Positions 7,676 through 15,371 of a stretch of 64,000 nt of DNA are shown one piece after another. Source of the stretch: Pseudarthrobacter oxydans (GTDB taxonomy: Bacteria; Actinomycetota; Actinomycetes; Actinomycetales; Micrococcaceae); assembly GCF_034258515.1 (NCBI RefSeq), contig NZ_CP139438.1:744001-808000 (forward strand), written 5' to 3'. Each line of letters starts with the position of its first letter. Positions within the stretch are counted from its first letter, which is position 1. The position numbers were made by a program, and so were the translations under genes. Under the pieces are notes generated by a model. The model did no database searches, was not told where the DNA came from, and saw only the letters and a program-made list of their open reading frames with translations.

Positions 7676-9130
7676 CTACAGGCCGTATTTCTCCAGGAGC
7701 CGCAGCCAAACCTCACTGATCGTGGGGTAGGAGGGGACCGCATGCCACAGCCGGTCAAGCGGGACCTCGCCCACGACGGCGACCGTAGCGGCGTGCAGGA
7801 GCTCGGCGACGTCCGGGCCGGCGAACGTGGCGCCCAGCAGTACCTTCCGGTCCTCGTCGACCACCAGCTGCGCCCACCCCTCATAGTTCTCCGAATGCAG
7901 TGAAGACCCGGCCACCTGGATGGGGAGTTCCACCGAAGAGGCGTTGTAGCCGTCCTCGCGGGCAACTTCCAGCGTGCGGCCTACGGTGGCAACCTCAGGA
8001 TCGGTAAAGACGACGTTGGGTACGGCATGCTGGTTGGCGGTCTGGGAATAGCGGCTCCAGTCCGCCGGCCGCCCGGTCAGTTCGCCCTTGGCCCGGGCCG
8101 TGATGGCGTCGCCCGTCGCCCGCGCCTCGTACTTTCCCTGGTGCGTCAGTAGGTTCTTGCCCGCCGCGTCACCCACCGCATACAGCCACGGGTCGTCGCC
8201 CGGGATGCCCTCCACCAGGCCGGAACTATCCGTACTGAGGGTCAGGCGGCCGTGGCTGTCCGGCTCGATGCCGACGCTTTCCAGCCCCAGGCCCTCAAGG
8301 GCGGGGTGCCTGCCCGTGGAGACGAGGACCTTGTCAGCGATGACCGTTGACCCGCCGGCCAACTGCAAACTGAAGGTGCCGTCGTCGTTCGCAGTGATGC
8401 CCTCCGTCACGGTATTGAGCCGGATGTCCACGCCGTCCGCGCGCAGGCCCGCGGCAACCAGACTGGCTGCCTCCTCCGGATAGTTCCCCAGCAGCCTGCT
8501 GCGCGCCACGAGCGTCACGGCGGATCCGAGGCGGGCGAACGCCTGGGCCAGCTCCGTCCCGGCAACACCCCCGCCCAGGACAGCCAGCCGCTCCGGAATT
8601 TCGCTGGCCGAGGTGGCGTCCCGGGTTCCCCAGACCTGCACGTCCTCAAGCCCTTCGATCGGGGGCATGTTCGGCATTGACCCTGTGGCCAGCACCACCG
8701 CGTGTCGCGCCCGCAGCAGGTGGGAGGTGCCGTCCAGCCCCGCAACCTGGACCGCCTTGGGAGCCGTAAGCCAGGCATGGCCCCTGATGAGGTCGATGCC
8801 GGAGTCCTTGACCCAGGCAACCTGGCTGTCATCCTGCCAGTTGGACGTGAAATGGTCCCTGCGCTTGAGCACTGCTGCAGCATCCAGGGTCCGCGTGACG
8901 GCTTCCTTGGCGCCCGGCGTCGTCTGCGCAGAGTGCAGCGCCGTTCCGGGCCGAAGCAGGGCCTTTGACGGCATGCATGCCCAGTAGGAGCACTCGCCGC
9001 CCACCAGCTCCGCCTCCACCAGCACCACGGAGAGGCCGCCCTGGACGGCGCGGTCCGCAACGTTTTCCCCCACGGCGCCTGCGCCGATCACCACAACGTC
9101 AAATTCCTGCTTCACAGGCTCGGGCATCAT
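7676..9130 (-). CDS. FAD-dependent pyridine nucleotide-disulfide oxidoreductase
   Basis: A 484-residue class I flavin disulfide reductase related to lipoamide dehydrogenase and mercuric reductase. The N-terminal FAD site is VVVIGAGAVGENVADRA. The redox motif reads GGECSYWACMPSKALLRPG, with two Cys separated by four residues, instead of the canonical CLNVGC. The NAD(P) site is LAVLGGGVAGTELAQAFARLG. The second FAD motif is LYAVGDAAGKNLLTHQGKY. The C-terminal dimerisation domain has the FTDPEVATVG signature. The substrate cannot be named; the altered CSYWAC motif belongs to an actinobacterial subgroup. The ATG is 6 nt after a TAGGCT hexamer. Confidence 0.9.
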   Translation of the reverse strand: MMPEPVKQEFDVVVIGAGAVGENVADRAVQGGLSVVLVEAELVGGECSYWACMPSKALLRPGTALHSAQTTPGAKEAVTRTLDAAAVLKRRDHFTSNWQDDSQVAWVKDSGIDLIRGHAWLTAPKAVQVAGLDGTSHLLRARHAVVLATGSMPNMPPIEGLEDVQVWGTRDATSASEIPERLAVLGGGVAGTELAQAFARLGSAVTLVARSRLLGNYPEEAASLVAAGLRADGVDIRLNTVTEGITANDDGTFSLQLAGGSTVIADKVLVSTGRHPALEGLGLESVGIEPDSHGRLTLSTDSSGLVEGIPGDDPWLYAVGDAAGKNLLTHQGKYEARATGDAITARAKGELTGRPADWSRYSQTANQHAVPNVVFTDPEVATVGRTLEVAREDGYNASSVELPIQVAGSSLHSENYEGWAQLVVDEDRKVLLGATFAGPDVAELLHAATVAVVGEVPLDRLWHAVPSYPTISEVWLRLLEKYGL

Positions 9131-9136
9131 GGGGAC

Positions 9137-9142
9137 AGCCTA
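9137..9142 (-). promoter_or_regulatory. -10 hexamer of leaderless flavin reductase gene
   Basis: TAGGCT on the minus strand, with a 6-nt spacer (GTCCCC) to the ATG at 9130 and no Shine-Dalgarno. This decides the start at the first of two tandem ATG codons. Confidence 0.5.
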
Positions 9143-9173
9143 CGCCCGGGAGAATGCGGATGTGGGTCAACGC

Positions 9174-9207
9174 AAAAGGTCCGCACCGGCGAACCGGTGC
9201 GGACCTT
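9174..9207 (-). terminator. Rho-independent terminator of tRNA-Arg
   Basis: A 14-bp perfect stem (9176-9189 with 9194-9207) is closed by a TTCG tetraloop when read on the minus strand, followed by TTTT. It begins 3 nt after the tRNA CCA end. Confidence 0.9.
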
Positions 9208-9209
9208 GT

Positions 9210-9286
<77 letters not shown>

Positions 9287-9400
9287 ATTCCGTGTTCCTG
9301 GAGAAGAACCGCTCTCCCTGAACCTCGAATTACTTTACGCGAGGGTTGGCTGGGATGCCAAATCGAGGGGCGTGTAATCTCGGCTACTAGACCGGTATAG

Positions 9401-9414
9401 GTGACCTTCGTCAC
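9401..9414 (+). promoter_or_regulatory. Possible CRP/GlxR-type site upstream of pckG
   Basis: GTGA-CCTTCG-TCAC has the GTGA-N6-TCAC symmetry of CRP-family sites. It lies about 150 bp before the pckG start and just after a TATAGG hexamer (9396-9401). A cAMP-type regulator acting on a gluconeogenic gene would make sense, but only one candidate site is seen. Confidence 0.35.
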
Positions 9415-9563
9415 TTTGTCGTAGAATTTCAGCTTGAAGTTCCTTGATTTCCCGCGGAATTCCATTTCTGTGGCCTCAAATCGTCAGCATACGTCCCAAA
9501 AACCCCAGTGGTCCGGACCATAGCATTTAGGACACACCGATGAACCCGAGGAAGGGAACCGAA

Positions 9564-11399
9564 ATGGGCGATCTGGCGCAGAAGCCGCTGCTTGAGAAAG
9601 CACCCACCACACATGCCGGTCTGCTGGCGTGGGTCGAAGAGGTTGCAGAGCTAACGCAGCCGGACCGCATCTACTGGGTGGACGGGTCCGAAGAGGAAAA
9701 CACCCGGCTGACCGATGAACTGGTGGCAGCCGGCACCCTGACGCGGCTGAACCAGGAACTGTTTCCGAATTCCTTCGCTGCCTTCTCCGACCCCGCAGAC
9801 GTAGCCCGCGTTGAGGAGCAGACGTTCATCTGCTCGGAAAACAAGCGTGACGCCGGGTTCACCAACAACTGGATGGCTCCCGCCGAGATGAAGGAAAAGC
9901 TGCGCGGGCTGTTCGCCGGCTCCATGCGCGGCCGCACCATGTACGTCATCCCCTTCGTCATGGGCCACCTTGACGCTGAGGACCCCAAGTTCGGCGTCGA
10001 GATCACGGACAGCGCCTACGTTGTTGCCTCGATGCGGATCATGGCCAACATCGGAACCGCGGTGCTGGACAAGATCACCGAGACCAACGCGTTCTTCGTC
10101 CCTGCCCTGCACTCGCTGGGGGCCCCGCTGGAACCCGGCCAGGCCGACGTCGCATGGCCCTGCAACCCGGACAAGTGGATTGTCCACTTCCCCGAGGAAC
10201 GGTCCATCTGGTCCTTCGGCTCGGGCTACGGCGGCAACGCCCTCCTGGGCAAGAAGTGCTACGCCCTCCGCATCGCCTCCGTGATGGCCCGCGACGAAGG
10301 ATGGCTGGCTGAGCACATGCTCATCCTCAAGCTCACCTCGCCGGAGAAGAAGTCGTACTACCTGTCGGCGGCCTTCCCGTCGGCCTGCGGCAAGACCAAC
10401 CTGGCCCTCCTGGATCCCACCATTGAAGGCTGGGAAGTCGAGACCCTCGGCGATGACATCACCTGGATGCGGATCGGCAAGGAAGGCGAACTGCGCGCCA
10501 CCAACCCGGAGGCCGGCCTGTTCGGTGTCGCTCCGGGCACCGGCTGGGGCACCAACCCCAACGCCATGCGCGCCATCGCCAAGGGCCACAGCATCTTCAC
10601 CAACGTGGCCCTCACGGACGACGGGGGCGTGTGGTGGGAGGGCATGACGGACGACGTTCCGGCCCATCTCACCGACTGGGAGGGCAACTCCTGGACTCCG
10701 GATTCGGACAAGCCTGCCGCCCACCCGAACTCCCGGTTCTGCACGCCCATCTCCCAGATCGACATGCTGGCCGAGGAATACTACAGCCCCGAAGGCGTGG
10801 AGCTTTCCGCCATCCTCTTCGGCGGCCGCCGCAAGACCACGGTTCCCCTGGTGACCCAGGCCCGCAGCTGGACAAACGGCATCTTCATGGGCTCCACGCT
10901 CTCCTCGGAGACCACGGCCGCCGCCGCCGGCCAGGTGGGCAGGCTCCGCCGCGACCCCATGGCCATGCTCCCGTTCATCGGCTACGACGCCGGCGACTAC
11001 CTCAAGCACTGGATCAGTGTCTCGGGGAAGGCCAACCCCGAGCGGCTGCCGCACATCTTCCTGGTGAACTGGTTCCGCCGCACCGCCGACGGCGGCTTCG
11101 CCTGGCCGGGCTTCGGGGACAACGCCCGGGTCCTGAAATGGGCCATCGAGCGCATCGAGGGCAAGGCCGCTGCCGTGGAGACGCCCATCGGCTACGTTCC
11201 CACCGGTGACTCGCTGGACCTCACGGGCCTGGACCTTACCCACGCACACGTGGAGGAGGCCGTCCGCGTGGACCGGGAGGAATGGGACGCCGAGCTGGCG
11301 TCCATCGAGGACTGGTACGCGCAGTTCGGCGATTCACTCCCGGACGCGCTGCGTGCCGAGCTGGACGCCCTGAAGGGGCGCATGGCTGACCACAGCTGA
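9564..11399 (+). CDS. pckG: Phosphoenolpyruvate carboxykinase (GTP)
   Basis: A 611-residue cytosolic enzyme converting oxaloacetate and GTP to phosphoenolpyruvate, GDP and CO2, the entry step of gluconeogenesis. The GTP-type signature is clear: kinase P-loop [18 protein letters not shown], metal and substrate segments [20 protein letters not shown], and [13 protein letters not shown] chose the ATG at 9564 because GAGGAAGG lies 8 nt before it; an in-frame ATG at 9540 would add 8 residues. Length is normal for the family. The gene is monocistronic and closed by a strong hairpin. Confidence 0.97.
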   Translation: MGDLAQKPLLEKAPTTHAGLLAWVEEVAELTQPDRIYWVDGSEEENTRLTDELVAAGTLTRLNQELFPNSFAAFSDPADVARVEEQTFICSENKRDAGFTNNWMAPAEMKEKLRGLFAGSMRGRTMYVIPFVMGHLDAEDPKFGVEITDSAYVVASMRIMANIGTAVLDKITETNAFFVPALHSLGAPLEPGQADVAWPCNPDKWIVHFPEERSIWSFGSGYGGNALLGKKCYALRIASVMARDEGWLAEHMLILKLTSPEKKSYYLSAAFPSACGKTNLALLDPTIEGWEVETLGDDITWMRIGKEGELRATNPEAGLFGVAPGTGWGTNPNAMRAIAKGHSIFTNVALTDDGGVWWEGMTDDVPAHLTDWEGNSWTPDSDKPAAHPNSRFCTPISQIDMLAEEYYSPEGVELSAILFGGRRKTTVPLVTQARSWTNGIFMGSTLSSETTAAAAGQVGRLRRDPMAMLPFIGYDAGDYLKHWISVSGKANPERLPHIFLVNWFRRTADGGFAWPGFGDNARVLKWAIERIEGKAAAVETPIGYVPTGDSLDLTGLDLTHAHVEEAVRVDREEWDAELASIEDWYAQFGDSLPDALRAELDALKGRMADHS

Positions 11400-11421
11400 C
11401 CAGCCGGCATCAAGCAGGCAT

Positions 11422-11472
11422 AACGACGGCGGCGCCGCACCTTTTGGGAAAAGGTGCGGCGCCGCCGTCGTT
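11422..11472. terminator. Perfect 24-bp hairpin after pckG
   Basis: Arms 11422-11445 and 11449-11472 are perfectly complementary with a GGG loop. The arms contain T4 and A4 next to the loop rather than a long T-run after the stem. It lies between convergent pckG and hmp and is probably a bidirectional terminator. Confidence 0.85.
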
Positions 11473-11490
11473 TCCCACCGGCCCGCCGTC

Positions 11491-11544
11491 GATTGCTCCG
11501 CACCTGTCGTTATGGAACTCCAAAACGACAGGTACGGAGCAATC
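11491..11544. repeat. Second long palindrome between pckG and hmp (terminator or REP-like)
   Basis: Arms 11491-11511 and 11524-11544 match at 20 of 21 positions with a 12-nt loop. It ends 3 bp before the hmp stop, so on the minus strand it would serve hmp. No T-run follows. The GATTGCTCCG ends look like a mobile palindromic unit more than a simple terminator. Confidence 0.6.
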
Positions 11545-11547
11545 GAT

Positions 11548-12708
11548 TCAGCTGGCGAGCCAGATGTCGGGGCCGAACACTTCGTAGTGGATCCGGGTGG
11601 CCGGGATGCCGGCGTTGATGGCTTCGTTGCGGATGTTCTTCATGAACGGCAGCGGGCCGCACAGGTACAGGGACGCATCCGCCGGCAGATCCACCTCACG
11701 CAGGGACATGAAACCTTCCCTGGCTCCGTCCACGGGCTCTTCGAGCCACAGCTGAAGCTCGGCGCCGTCCAGGCGCTCGACGTCGTCCGTCATCTGGCTG
11801 CGCAGCGCCCAGCTGTCCAAGGTGCTTTCCGCGTGGAGCACCAGCACCTGCCGTTCGGACCCGGCCTCTGCCAGGGACCGAAGGATGGAAGCGGTGGGGG
11901 TGCAGCCGATGCCCGCGGACGCCAGCACCAACGGCCCGTCGCCCTCCTTCAGGGTGATCTCGCCGTAGGGGTTGGAGATCTCCAGGACGTCGCCAACCTG
12001 CACGTTGTTGTGGAGCACGGGGGAGACCTCGCCGCCGTCGTCAAGCTTGGTGGTGAAGCTTCGGCTGGTGCCGGCCTCGCCGGAGAGCGAGTACTGGCGC
12101 ACCTGGCGAAGGCCTTCCGGCAGGGTCACCTTGACGCTGATGTACTGGCCGGGAAGGGCCGGGGTGACCGGGGTGTCGTCGGCCGGTTCGAGGGTGAAGG
12201 TCATGGAGCCTGCGCCGGCGGGGGTCTTGGCCGCCACCCGCCACGGCATCCACATCCGGTCATTGGCCTGGGCGGCGTAGAGGCCCTTTTCGAGCTTGAT
12301 CAGGGCGTCGGCCATCAGCCAGTACACCTCGGTCCAGGCGTCCGCGATTTCCGGGGTGATGACCTCCGCCAGGTCCTCGGCGATCGCGGCGAAGAGGTGC
12401 TCGTAGACCACCTGGTACTGCGGTTCGGTGATGCCCAGGGACGCGTGCCGGTGGGCAATGCGGGAGAGGACGGTCTCGGGAAGGGTGCCCGGGTTGTTGA
12501 CCAGGTGGGTGGCGAAGGCCGCGATACTGCCTGCCAGCGCCTGCTGCTGGTTGCCGGAGCGCTGGTTGGAGCGGCTGAACAGGCCGTCCAGGAGTTCGGG
12601 GTGGGCGGCGAACAGGCGGGCGTAGAAATTGGGGGTGATAGCGCCGATCCGGGATCCGACGAGGGGCAGCGTTGCTTCAATGACGGGGCGGGATTTTTCC
12701 GAGAGCAT
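11548..12708 (-). CDS. hmp: Flavohaemoglobin (nitric oxide dioxygenase)
   Basis: A 386-residue cytoplasmic protein oxidising nitric oxide to nitrate with O2 and NAD(P)H. The globin domain (1-~140) has Y29 (B10), Q53 (E7 region) and proximal H88 in IAHRHASLGI. The FAD domain has RQYSLSG. The NAD domain has LVLASAGIGCTPTASILRSL and LYLCGPLPFM, ending VHYEVFGP-like (IHYEVFGPDIW). The ATG is preceded by AGGAG at 5-nt spacing. An upstream in-frame ATG at 12783 lies exactly 6 nt after the -10 hexamer and could give a leaderless form with 25 extra residues. nsrR lies directly upstream. Confidence 0.95.
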   Translation of the reverse strand: MLSEKSRPVIEATLPLVGSRIGAITPNFYARLFAAHPELLDGLFSRSNQRSGNQQQALAGSIAAFATHLVNNPGTLPETVLSRIAHRHASLGITEPQYQVVYEHLFAAIAEDLAEVITPEIADAWTEVYWLMADALIKLEKGLYAAQANDRMWMPWRVAAKTPAGAGSMTFTLEPADDTPVTPALPGQYISVKVTLPEGLRQVRQYSLSGEAGTSRSFTTKLDDGGEVSPVLHNNVQVGDVLEISNPYGEITLKEGDGPLVLASAGIGCTPTASILRSLAEAGSERQVLVLHAESTLDSWALRSQMTDDVERLDGAELQLWLEEPVDGAREGFMSLREVDLPADASLYLCGPLPFMKNIRNEAINAGIPATRIHYEVFGPDIWLAS

Positions 12709-12789
12709 GGGAACTCCTGAGGTAGTGACCGGGGCCTTCGTCCGGCCTTTGCGAATACCTGCATTCAAAATGCTGGTTTTCATACCCAA

Positions 12790-12818
12790 TTTCTACATCT
12801 TGTAGAAGATGGAAGCAA
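12790..12818 (-). promoter_or_regulatory. hmp promoter with NsrR-type operator in the spacer
   Basis: On the minus strand, TTGCTT (12818-12813) and TAGAAA (12795-12790) are 17 nt apart. The spacer contains CATCTT-CTAC-AAGATG (12796-12811), a perfect palindrome. A second overlapping perfect palindrome, TTCTACA-TCT-TGTAGAA, covers 12791-12807. AAGATG/CATCTT half-sites recall known NsrR boxes. Position and adjacent nsrR gene support NO-responsive repression. Confidence 0.75.
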
Positions 12819-12849
12819 ATCGTCCGGTAATACAGGCCTGGCCCGGGTA

Positions 12850-13299
12850 TCAGAGCCCCGGGCGGAGACCGATCATGCTGAAGACCGGGGCCATTTGGCC
12901 GGACACGGGGAGGTCCGCAATGTTGACGGAATCGAGTTCGTGGTAGAACGCCTCGCGCGCCCGGGACAGCGCGGAGCGGAGCCGGCATTCGTTGATCAGG
13001 GGGCAGTTCCCGCCGGGAGCCACGCAGTCTGCCGCGTCGGTCCGGGTATCGAGCTGCCGCAGGACCTGCCCCACGGTGGCATTGCGGCCGGCGTGGCTAA
13101 GGCGGGAGCCGCCGGTCCGGCCGCGGACCACCTCGAGATATCCGAGGGTGCGCAGCTTCGCCATCGCTTTGCTGACGTGGTTGTAGGGCGTCCCTACGGA
13201 GTCGGCGATGTTCTGCGTGGTCAGCAGGGCACCCGCGGGAGCTGCCGCAAGCACCATTAGGGCGCGCAGGCTGACGTCGGCGAAGGCGTTGATCTTCAT
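12850..13299 (-). CDS. nsrR: Rrf2-family nitric oxide-sensing repressor NsrR
   Basis: A 149-residue Rrf2 protein. Its winged helix (about 1-65: MKINAFADVSLRALMVLA, TTQNIADSVGTPYNHVSKAM) is followed by three Cys at 92, 99 and 105 (CVAPGGNCPLINEC), the ligands of an NO-sensitive [4Fe-4S] cluster in NsrR. It sits 141 bp upstream of hmp on the same strand, with the operator between them. It starts 15 bp after the stop of the preceding hypothetical gene, so it may also be read from the manB promoter. IscR and RsrR are related alternatives, but the hmp context favours NsrR. Confidence 0.93.
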   Translation of the reverse strand: MKINAFADVSLRALMVLAAAPAGALLTTQNIADSVGTPYNHVSKAMAKLRTLGYLEVVRGRTGGSRLSHAGRNATVGQVLRQLDTRTDAADCVAPGGNCPLINECRLRSALSRAREAFYHELDSVNIADLPVSGQMAPVFSMIGLRPGL

Positions 13300-13314
13300 G
13301 GCGGCGCGGCCGGT

Positions 13315-13803
13315 CTAGTCCACCCAGATCGCGGGCTCGCTGGCGTCGGCCGCCAGCTCCCCAAATTCCCATGTCTGGGTACCCGCGTTCGCCGAGTAAG
13401 GCAGCACGGCAGCAAAGACAGAGCCGTCGCGGTGCTCCGCCGCCACGTGGATGGCGTCCGAGTCCTCCTCCACCAGCAGGATGTCGCAGACCACGGCGGC
13501 AGCCCGGAAGTCCTCCCGGTTCTGCCGTAGCAAAGCTGTGAGGTCGCTGATCATGGCGTCGGCATCAAAGTCGCCGTCCGAACCTTCCGCGGCATCTGCC
13601 GGCGAGACGGCCACCAGCCGCACCTCGCCGTCGTTCTGGACGGTCAGGGCGAAGGGCAGGAAGCCGCCGCTGCGGTGGAGTTGCTCCTGGGCGGCACTGA
13701 CGCCCGTGCCCAGGAGGTTCTCCAGATCCGTGGCGGTGGCTTCCGGCACCGAGCCGCGCCAGGAGCCCTGTTCTTCGGAGCCCGGCTCCGGGGTCTGTGT
13801 CAC
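13315..13803 (-). CDS. Conserved hypothetical protein downstream of manB
   Basis: A 162-residue soluble acidic protein starting with GTG 6 nt after the manB stop, so certainly cotranscribed. No catalytic motif is recognised. The middle part (LTVQNDGEVRLVAVSPAD, then AAVVCDILLVEEDSDAIHVA, then GSVFAAVLPYSA) suggests a mixed alpha/beta fold of strands around one helix. No signal peptide or membrane segment is visible. Function unknown. Confidence 0.8.
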   Translation of the reverse strand: MTQTPEPGSEEQGSWRGSVPEATATDLENLLGTGVSAAQEQLHRSGGFLPFALTVQNDGEVRLVAVSPADAAEGSDGDFDADAMISDLTALLRQNREDFRAAAVVCDILLVEEDSDAIHVAAEHRDGSVFAAVLPYSANAGTQTWEFGELAADASEPAIWVD

Positions 13804-13809
13804 GCTTGC

Positions 13810-15228
13810 CTACGCCCGGACAATCGACAGGACCCGGTCCCGGACCCGTTCCATGGTGGCGCGGTCGGTCGCCTCGGCGTTAAGCCGGAGGAAAGGTTCG
13901 GTGTTGGACGGACGCAGGTTGAACCAGTAGCTGCCGTCATTGGCCGTGAACGTGCTGCCGTCCAGGGTGTCGATGGTGATGTCCTCGTCCGCGAAGGCAG
14001 CGCGTACGCGCTCGACGGCGGCGGGCTTGTCGTCGACCTCGGAGTTGATCTCGCCCGAGCTGACGTACGGCTCGTACTCGCGGCCCAGTTCCGAGAGGGG
14101 GCCGTCCTGTTCGCCCAGGGCTGCCAGGACGTGCATGGCCGCCAGCATGCCCGTGTCCGCGTTCCAGAAGTCACGGAAGTAGAAGTGGGCTGAGTGCTCC
14201 CCGCCGAAGACCGCGCCTTCCTCCGCCATGACCGCCTTGATGAAGGAGTGGCCCACGCGTGTGCGGACTGCCCGGCCGCCGTCGTGCTCCACGAGCTCTG
14301 ACACGGCGCGCGAAGTGAGGAGGTTGTGGATGATCGTGGGGGTTGCCTCGCCCAGGGCCTTGGCGCGGGCAATCTCGCGGCGCGCCACCATGCCGGTAAT
14401 GGCCGACGGCGACACGGGCTCGCCCTTCTCGTCCACCACGAAGCAGCGGTCGGCGTCACCGTCGAACGCCAGGCCGATGTCCGCACCGTGTTCCACCACT
14501 GCCGCCTGCAGGTCGCGGAGGTTCTCCGGTTCCAGCGGGTTCGCAGGGTGGTTGGGGAAGGAACCGTCCAGCTCGAAGTAGAGGGGGACGATGTCCAGGG
14601 GCAGCTTGGGGAGCAGGGTGTCGCCCAGCACTGCAGGGGTGGTGAGGCCTGCCATGCCGTTGCCGGCGTCCACAACAACCTTCAGCGGCCGGGAACCGGA
14701 CAGGTCCACGAGCTTGCGGAGGTATTCGGAATAGTCCTTGAGGACGTCGCGGACACCGATGAGGCCGCGCTTCGCCGCGGCCGGGATGGTGCCGGTGTTG
14801 AGGTACTGCTCGGCGAGGGCCTGGATGTCCTTAAGGCCGGATTCGGAAGAAATGGGAACGGCTCCGGCCTTGGACATCTTGATGCCGTTGTAGCCGGCCG
14901 GGTTGTGGCTGGCGGTGAAGGTGGCGCCGGCACGGTTCAGGTAACCGCAGGCGAAGTACAGTTCGTCCGTGGAAATCAGGTCCAGCAGCTCAACGTTGGC
15001 GCCGCGGGTGGCTGCGCCGTTGGCGAAGGCCTTGCTGAATTCCGGGGAGGACGGGCGCATGTCGCCGCCCACCAGGATGGTCTGGCCTTCGAGCTGGAGG
15101 ACGTCCACGAAGGCGGCGCCCACGGCTTCGACGATTTCGGCGGTGATGGACTCGCCCACGATGCCACGGACGTCGTACGCCTTGAAGGATGCCGAAAGGT
15201 CAAAAGTCGTTGTCTGTTCGCTAGTCAC
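13810..15228 (-). CDS. manB: Phosphomannomutase/phosphoglucomutase
   Basis: A 472-residue cytosolic alpha-D-phosphohexomutase interconverting mannose-6-P and mannose-1-P (and likely glucose phosphates), feeding GDP-mannose and cell-envelope glycan synthesis. The phosphoserine loop is TFTASHNPAGYNGIK with catalytic S107. The metal loop is LAFDGDADRCFVVDE and the sugar-specificity loop is FGGEHSAHFYF. The C-terminal phosphate-binding segment is RPSNTEPFLRLN. The start is GTG, chosen because TAAGAT lies 7 nt upstream (leaderless) and the N-terminus then matches the family. Confidence 0.93.
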   Translation of the reverse strand: MTSEQTTTFDLSASFKAYDVRGIVGESITAEIVEAVGAAFVDVLQLEGQTILVGGDMRPSSPEFSKAFANGAATRGANVELLDLISTDELYFACGYLNRAGATFTASHNPAGYNGIKMSKAGAVPISSESGLKDIQALAEQYLNTGTIPAAAKRGLIGVRDVLKDYSEYLRKLVDLSGSRPLKVVVDAGNGMAGLTTPAVLGDTLLPKLPLDIVPLYFELDGSFPNHPANPLEPENLRDLQAAVVEHGADIGLAFDGDADRCFVVDEKGEPVSPSAITGMVARREIARAKALGEATPTIIHNLLTSRAVSELVEHDGGRAVRTRVGHSFIKAVMAEEGAVFGGEHSAHFYFRDFWNADTGMLAAMHVLAALGEQDGPLSELGREYEPYVSSGEINSEVDDKPAAVERVRAAFADEDITIDTLDGSTFTANDGSYWFNLRPSNTEPFLRLNAEATDRATMERVRDRVLSIVRA

Positions 15229-15235
15229 GGGCTTT

Positions 15236-15241
15236 ATCTTA
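15236..15241 (-). promoter_or_regulatory. -10 hexamer of leaderless manB
   Basis: TAAGAT on the minus strand is separated by 7 nt from the GTG at 15228. There is no Shine-Dalgarno. It faces the recQ-type promoter about 120 bp away. Confidence 0.45.
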
Positions 15242-15359
15242 CGTGGGCCGCGGAAGTGGCTGTGGAGGACGGGTGGGGGCCGGCGTATGTGACGCGAAGC
15301 TGCGGTGGCGGGGTTTCCACATAGGGCGCTCCGGTGTGCCTCGTGTCGGAGGCGGCTGG

Positions 15360-15365
15360 GATACT
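15360..15365 (+). promoter_or_regulatory. -10 hexamer of leaderless recQ-type gene
   Basis: GATACT with a 6-nt spacer (GAATCA) to the ATG at 15372. The nearest Shine-Dalgarno-like GGAGG is about 19 nt away, too far to serve this start. Confidence 0.45.
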
Positions 15366-15371
15366 GAATCA

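Noticed and set aside
9651..11249. 532-codon open frame antisense to pckG
   Set aside because: It mirrors the codon periodicity of pckG, has no family resemblance or ribosome site, and such long antisense frames are routine at this GC content.
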